A stretch of DNA of 37,212 nucleotides from a virus. Positions 17,979 to 25,247 of this stretch are shown piece by piece; positions within the stretch are counted from its first letter, which is position 1, and every line of letters begins with the position of its first letter. The translations under genes and the position numbers were made by a program. The stretch is from positions 1 to 37,212 of IMG/VR virus record IMGVR_UViG_3300022935_000054. One strand, written 5' to 3'. Under the pieces are notes generated by a model that did not search any database, was not told where the DNA came from, and saw nothing but the letters and a program-made list of their open reading frames with translations.

Positions 17979-19649
17979 TTATTCCTCCGTTATGTCCCTG
18001 TCGGTTTTTGGTGGGGCTGCCGCTAAAGGATCCATGTGTTCGTGTTTATACCAAGGCTCGTGTTGTGGTATTCTCTTCATTATACTTTCCAATGGTTCAT
18101 CACTTTGGTATTCTCTTTCAACACCGCCATCTGACCAAGGTAGAGTAATATCTACAACAGCATTTTGATGTAAACTTAATGGTTCTGCGATCGTTACACT
18201 ATCGATAGAGCCTTGTTCTGCTATTTCAGCAGGATCACAATTCATCTCAATTTTATCAGCAGTTTCTCTATGGAAATTCGCACTGCTTATATTTGTACTA
18301 TTGTCAGATCTAATTCTTGTATTATTCAACGAAAAGGCGTTGATATTTGTTGCTTTGAGTTTAACATCATCACCCACAGTTTCTTCTAAGTTCTTAGCAA
18401 CTGTTCTTCTCTCAGCACCTTTAATCACTGTGCTAACATCTTTCTCTATATTTGTAGTTTTAAATCCGCCAACCAGCGTTGTTAAATTACCTGCGGCATC
18501 GACATGTATTCTTCCAACAGCATCAGGTGTAGCACCTGCGCCATCTGGACTTTCTGTATTACGTCCTGTTGCTTTAATATTAATATTTCTTTCAGCTTCT
18601 AGATTAATGTCTCTACCGGCATGGAAATTAAAATCTTGTTGTGTATGAATACTAATGCTGTCTTGAGCAAAAATATCTATCTTGCCATCTGATGTTAATT
18701 CTATCCAAGCAGTACCTCTACTATTACCAATATAAATCAAATCTTCTGAATTATGTAAAAGGATTTGGTGTCCTGTTCTAGTTCTTATTCTAAAACTTTC
18801 TCCGAAAGGAATCCTAGCATCACCAGTTTCTCCTTTAGTTGTGTCGGCATATTCAGGAGGTCCTAAATCTGCTTTGGTTTTTCTTACAAATCTTTCATCG
18901 CCATCATCCATAACAAACTGATGACCGCCGACCCTGCTAACAAATACAGGATCAGAAACATTTTGATTGGTTCCTTGAGGTTTTTTAAGTGCTCCATCTC
19001 GTTTGTCTAATGGTCCAGGAGTGCTTATTCCATACACATTAGGAATAGCAGTTCTGCGCATTGTACTTCCATGGGTTCCTCTGGTAGGATCGCCAATAAG
19101 TCCGCTATCTAATAAAAATCCTGCTAAAGGATGTAGAGGTCTTTTTGCGTTTTCTAAATCTTGGGTTGATTCTTCTCTAAGCAATCTTGTATTAATTTCA
19201 GCTACAGGAAGCGATTTAGTATGCCCATACAGAGTTTGTTCTTCGGGCGATAAGTCAACATTTTCTGCGGCGGCAATACCGGGAACCATGTGATTAATTC
19301 CTGATTCAGGAATAACTCCCATCCAAAACCATTGCTGTGTGTCGTCAACTTGAATTACTATAACTTTTGTTCCAATATCAGGAGGAACAAAACTCATACC
19401 ATAAGACTTTTGTGTATCTTGGAATGCTTTGCCATTGCCGGTATTAACACCAGTGTAAGCAAAACTTGTACTACCAAAGAAAGGAGGAGCATAATAAGCA
19501 GGAAAAGTCTGTGACGCTTCTCCTCTGGTTGCTGCATTTCTTCCTTCTAGTTGTACAAAAAGTGTACCCATGCCAGTTTTAATATCATGACCCACTACCC
19601 TCGCTACGCGAGCACCTGATGATTGTATCTTTGATAGTGTTGCTGTCAT
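17979..19649 (-). CDS. 5: Baseplate hub/needle protein gp5, without lysozyme domain
   Basis: This 556-aa protein is homologous to the T4 gp5 / VgrG-type central spike. Residues about 13-120 look like the OB-fold domain (ARVVGHDIKTGMGTLFVQLE, then GTKVIVIQVDDTQQWFWMGV). Residues about 265-320 carry GGHQFVMDDGDERFVRKT and FRIRTRTGHQILLHN, as in VgrG-like spikes. Residues about 325-385 form the repetitive beta-helix (DIFAQDSISIHTQQDFNFHA, then DINLEAERNINIKATG), expected to trimerise into the needle. T4 gp5 has a lysozyme domain between the OB fold and the helix; I see no such catalytic segment here, and residues about 125-260 are proline/glycine-rich linker-like sequence. It overlaps the upstream gene by 4 nt (ATGA) and is 1 nt from gp25. 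Family confident; loss of lysozyme is from reading only. Confidence 0.9.
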   Translation of the reverse strand: MTATLSKIQSSGARVARVVGHDIKTGMGTLFVQLEGRNAATRGEASQTFPAYYAPPFFGSTSFAYTGVNTGNGKAFQDTQKSYGMSFVPPDIGTKVIVIQVDDTQQWFWMGVIPESGINHMVPGIAAAENVDLSPEEQTLYGHTKSLPVAEINTRLLREESTQDLENAKRPLHPLAGFLLDSGLIGDPTRGTHGSTMRRTAIPNVYGISTPGPLDKRDGALKKPQGTNQNVSDPVFVSRVGGHQFVMDDGDERFVRKTKADLGPPEYADTTKGETGDARIPFGESFRIRTRTGHQILLHNSEDLIYIGNSRGTAWIELTSDGKIDIFAQDSISIHTQQDFNFHAGRDINLEAERNINIKATGRNTESPDGAGATPDAVGRIHVDAAGNLTTLVGGFKTTNIEKDVSTVIKGAERRTVAKNLEETVGDDVKLKATNINAFSLNNTRIRSDNSTNISSANFHRETADKIEMNCDPAEIAEQGSIDSVTIAEPLSLHQNAVVDITLPWSDGGVEREYQSDEPLESIMKRIPQHEPWYKHEHMDPLAAAPPKTDRDITEE

Positions 19650-21856
19650 CTTATATTACCTTGTCCCATGTTTGCGTTTGGCTTGCCTGGTGGTTCTGGA
19701 GTTTTAGGAATAATATTATCACCATTCACCCTTCCTTCTGTTATATCAGCATAAAGTATAGGATTAATATCCTGTGCTTGTGCTTGAGCTTGTTGATTTT
19801 CAACAGTTTGATCTGGATCTATAGAAAAGTCTTTTGCCATAGATAGTGTTTGCTTGAAAACACCTCCGGTAAACTCATTCTTAACAATGTAAACTCTATA
19901 GATTCCACTGTAAGGATGATCTTTAAATCCATTATCTTTTACTATAGATAAACTTGATCCATTATAAGGATAATCTTCGATGGTTCTAAATCTTACAAAA
20001 ACTCTTACATCTTCGCCTTTCCATCTCATTTCGTCAGAGCTAGGTTCAAGTTGATTTCCTAGTCCAGCCAGCGGTAACCAATATGTGTCACCGAGAATTG
20101 TTAAATCCAACTTTAATTGTACCATTACATCGTATGAATTTCCATCTGTTCCGGTAACATGTTTGTTAATCCATCTAGCAACTTCAATTTCAGTTGTTGT
20201 TACTCCGGTGCCGCCTGCTATGCTAATATGTCCAGCAGGTTTGGTAACAACATTACCTATAGATAATTCCTGCATTGCTGTAAGACTTCGTTGATTTACA
20301 TCTTCATTTTCGGCTATTGTGTCATTGCTTCTAATTTTTTTCAATGACTCTTCAGCAGTTTTTGACCAAGCCTGCGGTTGTCCAGCAATGTAAAACATGT
20401 TATTAAAATTCATATCAAAATTAAGAACATCGTCATTTTGACCAGTGTACATGTATGAATAAACTTTGTTTATTGTTGCTTTAACTTCAGGAGTATCTTC
20501 AAGTACCACACCAGGTTGTTTTAAACGGTCTAATCTTGTCCAAAACGGTTTGATGGTAATATCAAATTTTAACGGAATCCTTCCATCAATGAGATCATGT
20601 TTGACATTTTCGCCATCAACTTGATGTCGTGTTTGTCCCACAATCATCCACCAAAGAGCATATCCGTCTTTATTAACTGTCTCAAAACTTTCTTTGGCAA
20701 ATTCTGTATGACACATTAGGTCATTAAGAACTGTGTATACATCTGTTTTAGCATTAGTTGAAGAATTGTAAACAAACGAGGTGGTTCCAGCCTGGTCATT
20801 AATTATTCTAGCATTAGTATCAGACGTTCCTATCGGAGATTTATCTACATTAGCGGTTGAATCAGGGAATCGATCACCATAATCAACAAGGCTTGATTTA
20901 AATGTTTTGTGTCTTTCATAGTCATCTAGAGAATCTAAAAATTTAATTTCTTTATAAAATTTGTCTAAAGGAGCGCCACGTTCTCTGGTTCGGGCGTCGA
21001 AAAGACCATCCTCATTCTGAACGTCAAGAACGAATTCATCAGGAATTTGTCTTAATTTTTCAGCAACTCTATTGGCTTCTCTATCGTTCAAGTATTTTTC
21101 AAAATTCTTAACAGTTTCACGAAGGTTTGCTCCCATAGGAAATACGCAGGTATTTTCAAGTTGTTTGATCGTATCGTCTGTTAAAACACTTGTACCAAAA
21201 TCTAAATAGTGTACAATATAAGTACTTCCAGATTCGTTTGCTTTAAATTCAATATTCTGTAATCTAATAGGAAACACCCTACTAGCATCTTTAATTTCTT
21301 GTTGTATTCCATTTTTATAACCAAAAAAGTCAATCCGTATAACAAAAGGACAATGATCATTAAAATGTTGAAATCCTGCGTTGATAGCACTAGCCAGTAA
21401 AGATTCAAGAAACAGTCCTAAACTGTATGGTTCATAAACTTCAAACGAGCCTCCAGCAACACCTTCGAATCCTGTGCCATTGCCTGGTTGCATTATTTTA
21501 AGAATAAAATTATCAACAAAATATTCAGGCACACCCGATGCTGTTACCACACGCTTGCCTATGTTATTTTTATTATTCAGGCTTGTTTCGGTATTTTGTG
21601 ATGATCCTGTATAACCACTTTCGCCAAATACAATATACCTAGAATCTTTTCCATTTGTGTTATCATCTAGATAAGAAGCTTCTGCGTAACTCGAAGCCGT
21701 GACAGCACCCATGCTGAAACGATAGGTAACACTTTCGTATCCTTTTAGAATATTTTCTGTATAGTTTGGAAATCTTTGATTAAAAAAAGATGTCTGTTGC
21801 GCTGTTACTGTATCTTCTGTTCCTTGCACATTAGAAGTTTTACCTTTGGTTGCCAT
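19646..21856 (-). CDS. Large virion structural protein, candidate baseplate hub component
   Basis: I do not recognise this 736-aa protein at motif level, but it resembles large unnamed structural proteins of marine T4-like phages. Residues about 1-35 are T/Q-rich. Residues about 135-215 (SFEVYEPYSLGLFLESLLAS, then PFVIRIDFFGYKNG and FPIRLQNIEFKANESGSTY) read as compact beta sheet. Residues near 470-500 (YMYTGQNDDVLNFDMNFNNM) look like a second beta domain, and the C-terminal ~50 residues are Q/P/G-rich. It sits between the gp53-like gene and gp5 and overlaps gp5 by ATGA, with AGGAG 8 nt before its ATG. T4's hub partner of gp5 is gp27 (about 390 aa), and no other gp27 candidate is visible, so this may fill that role. 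That is context-based inference. Confidence 0.6.
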   Translation of the reverse strand: MATKGKTSNVQGTEDTVTAQQTSFFNQRFPNYTENILKGYESVTYRFSMGAVTASSYAEASYLDDNTNGKDSRYIVFGESGYTGSSQNTETSLNNKNNIGKRVVTASGVPEYFVDNFILKIMQPGNGTGFEGVAGGSFEVYEPYSLGLFLESLLASAINAGFQHFNDHCPFVIRIDFFGYKNGIQQEIKDASRVFPIRLQNIEFKANESGSTYIVHYLDFGTSVLTDDTIKQLENTCVFPMGANLRETVKNFEKYLNDREANRVAEKLRQIPDEFVLDVQNEDGLFDARTRERGAPLDKFYKEIKFLDSLDDYERHKTFKSSLVDYGDRFPDSTANVDKSPIGTSDTNARIINDQAGTTSFVYNSSTNAKTDVYTVLNDLMCHTEFAKESFETVNKDGYALWWMIVGQTRHQVDGENVKHDLIDGRIPLKFDITIKPFWTRLDRLKQPGVVLEDTPEVKATINKVYSYMYTGQNDDVLNFDMNFNNMFYIAGQPQAWSKTAEESLKKIRSNDTIAENEDVNQRSLTAMQELSIGNVVTKPAGHISIAGGTGVTTTEIEVARWINKHVTGTDGNSYDVMVQLKLDLTILGDTYWLPLAGLGNQLEPSSDEMRWKGEDVRVFVRFRTIEDYPYNGSSLSIVKDNGFKDHPYSGIYRVYIVKNEFTGGVFKQTLSMAKDFSIDPDQTVENQQAQAQAQDINPILYADITEGRVNGDNIIPKTPEPPGKPNANMGQGNIR

Positions 21857-21857
21857 A

Positions 21858-22157
21858 TTATACTCCTAGTGTGTTTTGTAAGGTGTCCAATCTAGGTATA
21901 TATATGATCAAACCAGATTCAAAATCAAATACTGGATCTTTTAATAGTGTAGGATTACGTTGTGAAAATACCCACCAAAGATCAGCATTGTTGTATAACG
22001 CAAATGCCAGCAAATCTGGACGGTGTCTAAATTTGTTTTCTATCTCATATGGATAATCTGTGTCAGTGGTTGGAATTTCTCTGTAATTCATTATATCTAA
22101 AAAATTTACATTTTGTCTAGTCTTATACCACGGACTTGATTTTGAATATGTTGCCAT
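21858..22157 (-). CDS. 53: gp53-like / tail protein X-like small baseplate protein
   Basis: This 99-aa protein has a second half (residues about 38-97) reading YPYEIENKFRHRPDLLAFAL, then LWWVFSQRNPTLLKDPV and LIIYIPRLDTL. This is the RPDLLA..LY...LWWV...NP.....F..G..I.IP pattern shared by LysM-like tail protein X and the T4 gp53 wedge family. T4 gp53 is about twice as long (196 aa), so only the core is present. gp53 helps join wedges into the baseplate ring. A strong GAGGAG lies 8 nt before the ATG; the start shares one base with the stop of the upstream gene, and the stop is 1 nt from the next start. The LysM-like fold is likely; assignment to gp53 rather than another small LysM baseplate protein is less certain. 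Confidence 0.68.
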   Translation of the reverse strand: MATYSKSSPWYKTRQNVNFLDIMNYREIPTTDTDYPYEIENKFRHRPDLLAFALYNNADLWWVFSQRNPTLLKDPVFDFESGLIIYIPRLDTLQNTLGV

Positions 22158-23263
22158 TATAAAACTCCTCGTTGTCCGCCGTTGGCATAATCGTTAAGAT
22201 TGAATCTTCTAAGCGAGCTTCTATTGTAAACAGGTGTTACTGTTAAAGCAATATTGCTTTCTAAAGGTACCCAAGCGTTGTCAGCATTGTAGAAAATCCT
22301 TTTGTATTGAACGTTTCTACTAAGCTCGAGACTAAAACTTTTAACTACTATATTAATGCCTCTAGAACCTCCATCTCCAAACATGTAATTTCCATATCCA
22401 TATAACTGTGCTACCGGTGGAGGGAAACCATTTGGAATACTTTGTCCATAAAAACTTTTTGCTAGTGTTTGAAAAAATCTCACAGCGGCGAGCCAATACC
22501 GGCCTTCGTCATCGTTTTGAACTGTAAACGTTCCATTAATTTGTATATCATCAACTTCACTATTTTTATAAGCATGAAAAGGAAAATTATTATGAACAGG
22601 TTGTTGCGAACTATAATTTGCTTTGTGTAATACTGTTATTTGTGGTGTATATGGAAAAATAACACCATTGCCTGTAGATACTAATGGATTAAGATAATTT
22701 GCTGTTGCTTCTCTAAAAACATCCTTCATGCTTCCTACTGATATTCTAACTCTCCAATCATATGGACTGGAGTCTTTGGCAAAAGTATATCCATCATAGT
22801 CTGACGCTTCAATATCGCTTGTATCTTCACCTACACTACGAAATTCGCTATTAAGGAAATTGCTTCCGACTTGTTTGAGACTATCGCCAATTGCTCCTGC
22901 GGCTTTACCAAAATCTTTCAATCCTTGAATTACACCGGCGCCAGCGGCGAATAAACTTTTACCTACTTCTACTATAGCAAACGCAGAACCTATTGCTCCT
23001 AATGCTTTTTCAAGACCGTTTGATTCTGGCTTACCAGTTATACCAAATCTATAACTTCCGCTTCCACTGGTAGGTCCTGTTTGATTGTTAAGACTCGGAT
23101 CAATTCCGACTGAATTAGGGTCAGTTCCTGTTCCAGCAAGGTTATAAATCTTCCAAGAAGTGTTTGTCGGAGCGGAACCTGTTATTTGAACAGAGTTTCG
23201 AATTCCTGTTCCTCCTGCTGATGCAATTCCTGCTGTGCTTCGTGTATTTGTCGGTAATGCCAT
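22157..23263 (-). CDS. Baseplate-tail tube junction protein, gp48/gp54-like
   Basis: This 368-aa protein matches the gp48/gp54 type that joins the baseplate hub to the tail tube. The diagnostic half is residues about 165-360: DWRVRISVGSMKDVF, VIFPYTPQITVLHKANYSSQ, HNNFPFHAYKNSEVDDIQIN, then RYWLAAVRFFQTLAKSFYGQ, PPPVAQLYGYGNYMFGD and SNIALTVTPVYNRSSLRRFN. This is the tube-like fold seen in marine T4-like homologues. The first ~120 residues are G/S/N-rich with an alanine/glycine helix near 85-125. T4 gp48 is about 364 aa, close in length, but gp54 cannot be excluded. It is the first gene of the leftward operon, with AAGGAA before its ATG and a candidate late -10 at 23301-23308. Confidence 0.75.
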   Translation of the reverse strand: MALPTNTRSTAGIASAGGTGIRNSVQITGSAPTNTSWKIYNLAGTGTDPNSVGIDPSLNNQTGPTSGSGSYRFGITGKPESNGLEKALGAIGSAFAIVEVGKSLFAAGAGVIQGLKDFGKAAGAIGDSLKQVGSNFLNSEFRSVGEDTSDIEASDYDGYTFAKDSSPYDWRVRISVGSMKDVFREATANYLNPLVSTGNGVIFPYTPQITVLHKANYSSQQPVHNNFPFHAYKNSEVDDIQINGTFTVQNDDEGRYWLAAVRFFQTLAKSFYGQSIPNGFPPPVAQLYGYGNYMFGDGGSRGINIVVKSFSLELSRNVQYKRIFYNADNAWVPLESNIALTVTPVYNRSSLRRFNLNDYANGGQRGVL

Positions 23264-23300
23264 TTTGGTAAAATTTCCTTATTAGTTTGGTACTTTACTC

Positions 23301-23308
23301 TATTTATT
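23301..23308 (-). promoter_or_regulatory. Candidate late promoter -10 (AATAAATA) for the leftward baseplate operon
   Basis: On the minus strand the sequence reads AATAAATA, one mismatch from the T4 late consensus TATAAATA. It lies 38 nt upstream of the gp48/54-like start, a spacing like that of the perfect minus-strand copy at 30646-30653 (33 nt from its gene). No other promoter is visible in the short gap, and the seven genes behind it are closely spaced late structural genes. The imperfect match lowers confidence. Confidence 0.5.
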
Positions 23309-23320
23309 TCTAGAGAAATG

Positions 23321-23329
23321 TGCTATTAT
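23321..23329 (+). promoter_or_regulatory. Extended -10 sigma70-like promoter before gp55
   Basis: The sequence TGCTATTAT fits an extended -10 element (TGn plus TATTAT). A start about 7 nt downstream would give a leader of roughly 18 nt carrying a GGAG and leading to the ATG at 23355. No good -35 is visible, which is common with extended -10 promoters. The expected early or middle use for a sigma factor gene is inference. Confidence 0.4.
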
Positions 23330-23354
23330 ATAAGTATTAATGGAGTTCCAATAT

Positions 23355-24182
23355 ATGACACAAAGAAGAGTGAAATACCTAAACAACAAAGACCTTTTGA
23401 AAGAAATCCATAAATCTAAGAACACTTATTGCTCTTACGTTTCACCTGAATACCATCAATTCGATATTATTCTACCAAGTTTAGAAAAAATTAACCGTTT
23501 AACCATCGCAGAAGCAAAAAGAAACCAAGCAAAGCGATTAGGTACAGCAAATTTTGAACAAGCAAAAGAACAGAACAAAAAAGTAGTTGCTAAAGATTTT
23601 GAAATTGATTACAGAAAAGTCGACAAAACAGATTTAATTTTTAGAATTATGACATTTGAGCATGTCCCACTTGCTCCGGGTCGTAAAAAAACAGTAAAAA
23701 CAGTAGCAGACGCACACGAAAGAGTAAATTTTCCACCATTCCAGCATTGGAAGTACGATGAAAATGACAATCTAATATGTGTAGGTAAAAGCCACTGGGT
23801 TGGAGGAATGCAAAACGGATATTTTTCTAAAACCAACGGTCAAGCAACCAACGAACTTGCTAGGATGTGGATGAAATTGTGTGAGCGTTATGCTACACGC
23901 GGTAATGTTCGTGGTTATACATATAACGACGAAATGCGTGGTCAAGCAATTCTACAACTAGCACAGATTGGTTTACAGTTTGACGAATCAAAATCAAACA
24001 ATCCGTTTGCTTATTATACTGCCGCTGTTACAAATAGTTTTGTTAGAATTATTAATATCGAAAAACGCAATCAAAACATTCGTGATGACATTCTTGAAAT
24101 GAACGGAATGAACCCAAGTTGGACTAGACAAAATGCTAACGAAAACCTTGGCGTTGATCCTGGCAAGAATGGTTCAGATTAA
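23355..24182 (+). CDS. 55: Late-transcription sigma factor gp55
   Basis: This homologue of T4 gp55, the phage sigma factor that directs host RNA polymerase to TATAAATA late promoters, is 275 aa from the chosen ATG. The start at 23355 has GGAG ending 9 nt upstream; an in-frame ATG at 23340 has no such site. The N-terminus KYLNNKDLLKEI matches the T4 NNKELL segment. The conserved core near the end reads GYTYNDEMRGQAILQLAQIG, then FDESKSNNPFAYYTAAVTNS and FVRIINIEKRNQNIRDDILE, a reduced sigma region 2. T4 gp55 is 185 aa; here about 100 residues are inserted after the N-terminal motif. The T4 C-terminal sliding-clamp motif (LDFLYE) is not seen; the tail is N/G-rich. Order gp55-gp47-gp46 resembles T4. 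Confidence 0.88.
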   Translation: MTQRRVKYLNNKDLLKEIHKSKNTYCSYVSPEYHQFDIILPSLEKINRLTIAEAKRNQAKRLGTANFEQAKEQNKKVVAKDFEIDYRKVDKTDLIFRIMTFEHVPLAPGRKKTVKTVADAHERVNFPPFQHWKYDENDNLICVGKSHWVGGMQNGYFSKTNGQATNELARMWMKLCERYATRGNVRGYTYNDEMRGQAILQLAQIGLQFDESKSNNPFAYYTAAVTNSFVRIINIEKRNQNIRDDILEMNGMNPSWTRQNANENLGVDPGKNGSD

Positions 24183-24185
24183 TAC

Positions 24186-24214
24186 TTGACTTCTTCACAA
24201 AAAGAACTTATACT
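24186..24214 (+). promoter_or_regulatory. Sigma70-type promoter for gp47/gp46
   Basis: TTGACT (24186-24191) and TATACT (24209-24214) are separated by exactly 17 nt, a near-consensus bacterial promoter. It sits just after the gp55 stop. AGGAG at 24220-24224 lies 9 nt before the gp47 ATG. The predicted start near 24221 would leave a leader of only about 13 nt, with the Shine-Dalgarno at its 5' end. Confidence 0.7.
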
Positions 24215-24233
24215 AGTATAGGAGAATGAAATA

Positions 24234-25247
24234 ATGGCGCTATTTAAGAAAGCGGCTTGCTTTACTGACATTCATTTTGGTATGAAGTCTGGTAGTAGAA
24301 TTCATAACAAAGACTGCGAGGACTTTGTAGAATGGTTCATTGAAGAAGCCAAAAAAGAAAACTGTGAAACTTGTATATTTTTAGGTGACTGGCACCACAA
24401 TCGTGCGACTACTGATGTTAGTACGATGAACTATAGTGTTAGTAATCTAGAAAAACTTAACAACGCATTTGATAAAACCTATCTAATGCTTGGTAATCAT
24501 GACGAGTTTTACAAAGACAAACGAGAAATTCACAGTTTAGAGTTTGCTAGACTGTTTCCTAATATTGTTCCTGTTAATCATCCTATAACTGAAGGTGAAG
24601 TCACACTGCTACCTTGGTTAGTAGGTGATGAATGGAAGAAAGTTAAAGATATTAAATCAAGATATGTTTTTGGACATTTTGAATTGCCATTATTCTACAT
24701 GAATGCTATGGTACAGATGCCTGATCACGGTCAACTACAAGCAGACGACTTTGTAAATCAAGAATATGTTTTCTCTGGACATTTCCACAAGCGCCAAACC
24801 AAAGGAAACATTACATACATGGGAAATGCTTTTCCACACAATTATGCCGATGCTTGGGATGATGAGCGTGGAATGATGATGCTCGAATGGGGCGGTAAGC
24901 CAGAGTATCGTAGTTGGCCTGATCAGCCTGTTTATAGAACATACAAATTATCAAAACTACTAGAAGCGCCAGACGATCTACTTAAAGAAAAGATGCACTG
25001 TCGTGTAACAATTGATGTTCCTATTAGTTTTGAAGAAGCAAATTTTATTAAAGAAACGTTCATGCCACAATATAAATTGCGTGAACTTATGCTTATTCCA
25101 GAAAAAACTGAAATTGAAGGTCAAGATATACAGCCAATTGATTTACAGTTTGAAAGCGTTGATACTATTGTTGTAAATCAAATTACAAATATTGATTCAG
25201 AACAATACGATCAAAAATTGTTATTGGAGATCTATAATAACCTATGA
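24234..25247 (+). CDS. 47: Recombination endonuclease subunit gp47 (SbcD/Mre11-like)
   Basis: This 337-aa protein is almost exactly the length of T4 gp47 (339 aa). It is the nuclease half of the gp46/gp47 complex, which resects DNA ends in recombination-dependent replication and host DNA breakdown. Metallophosphoesterase motifs are in order: DIHFG (residues 12-16), GDWHHNR (51-57), GNHDE (87-91), GHFE (147-150) and SGHFHKRQ (181-188). These supply the Asp, His and Asn metal ligands. It follows a near-consensus promoter and AGGAG, and its stop overlaps the gp46 start by 4 nt (ATGA), so the two subunits are coupled in translation. All key residues appear intact. Confidence 0.95.
   Translation: MALFKKAACFTDIHFGMKSGSRIHNKDCEDFVEWFIEEAKKENCETCIFLGDWHHNRATTDVSTMNYSVSNLEKLNNAFDKTYLMLGNHDEFYKDKREIHSLEFARLFPNIVPVNHPITEGEVTLLPWLVGDEWKKVKDIKSRYVFGHFELPLFYMNAMVQMPDHGQLQADDFVNQEYVFSGHFHKRQTKGNITYMGNAFPHNYADAWDDERGMMMLEWGGKPEYRSWPDQPVYRTYKLSKLLEAPDDLLKEKMHCRVTIDVPISFEEANFIKETFMPQYKLRELMLIPEKTEIEGQDIQPIDLQFESVDTIVVNQITNIDSEQYDQKLLLEIYNNL

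Noticed and set aside
18301-18648. Plus-strand open frame of 115 codons opposite gp5
   Set aside because: It is antisense to the gp5 beta-helix region, whose repeats are unmistakable; the antisense product is low-complexity hydrophobic.
23340-23354. Upstream ATG as the start of gp55
   Set aside because: The ATG at 23340 has no Shine-Dalgarno and lies only a few bases from the predicted transcript start, whereas the in-frame ATG at 23355 has GGAG at good spacing and begins the conserved sequence.
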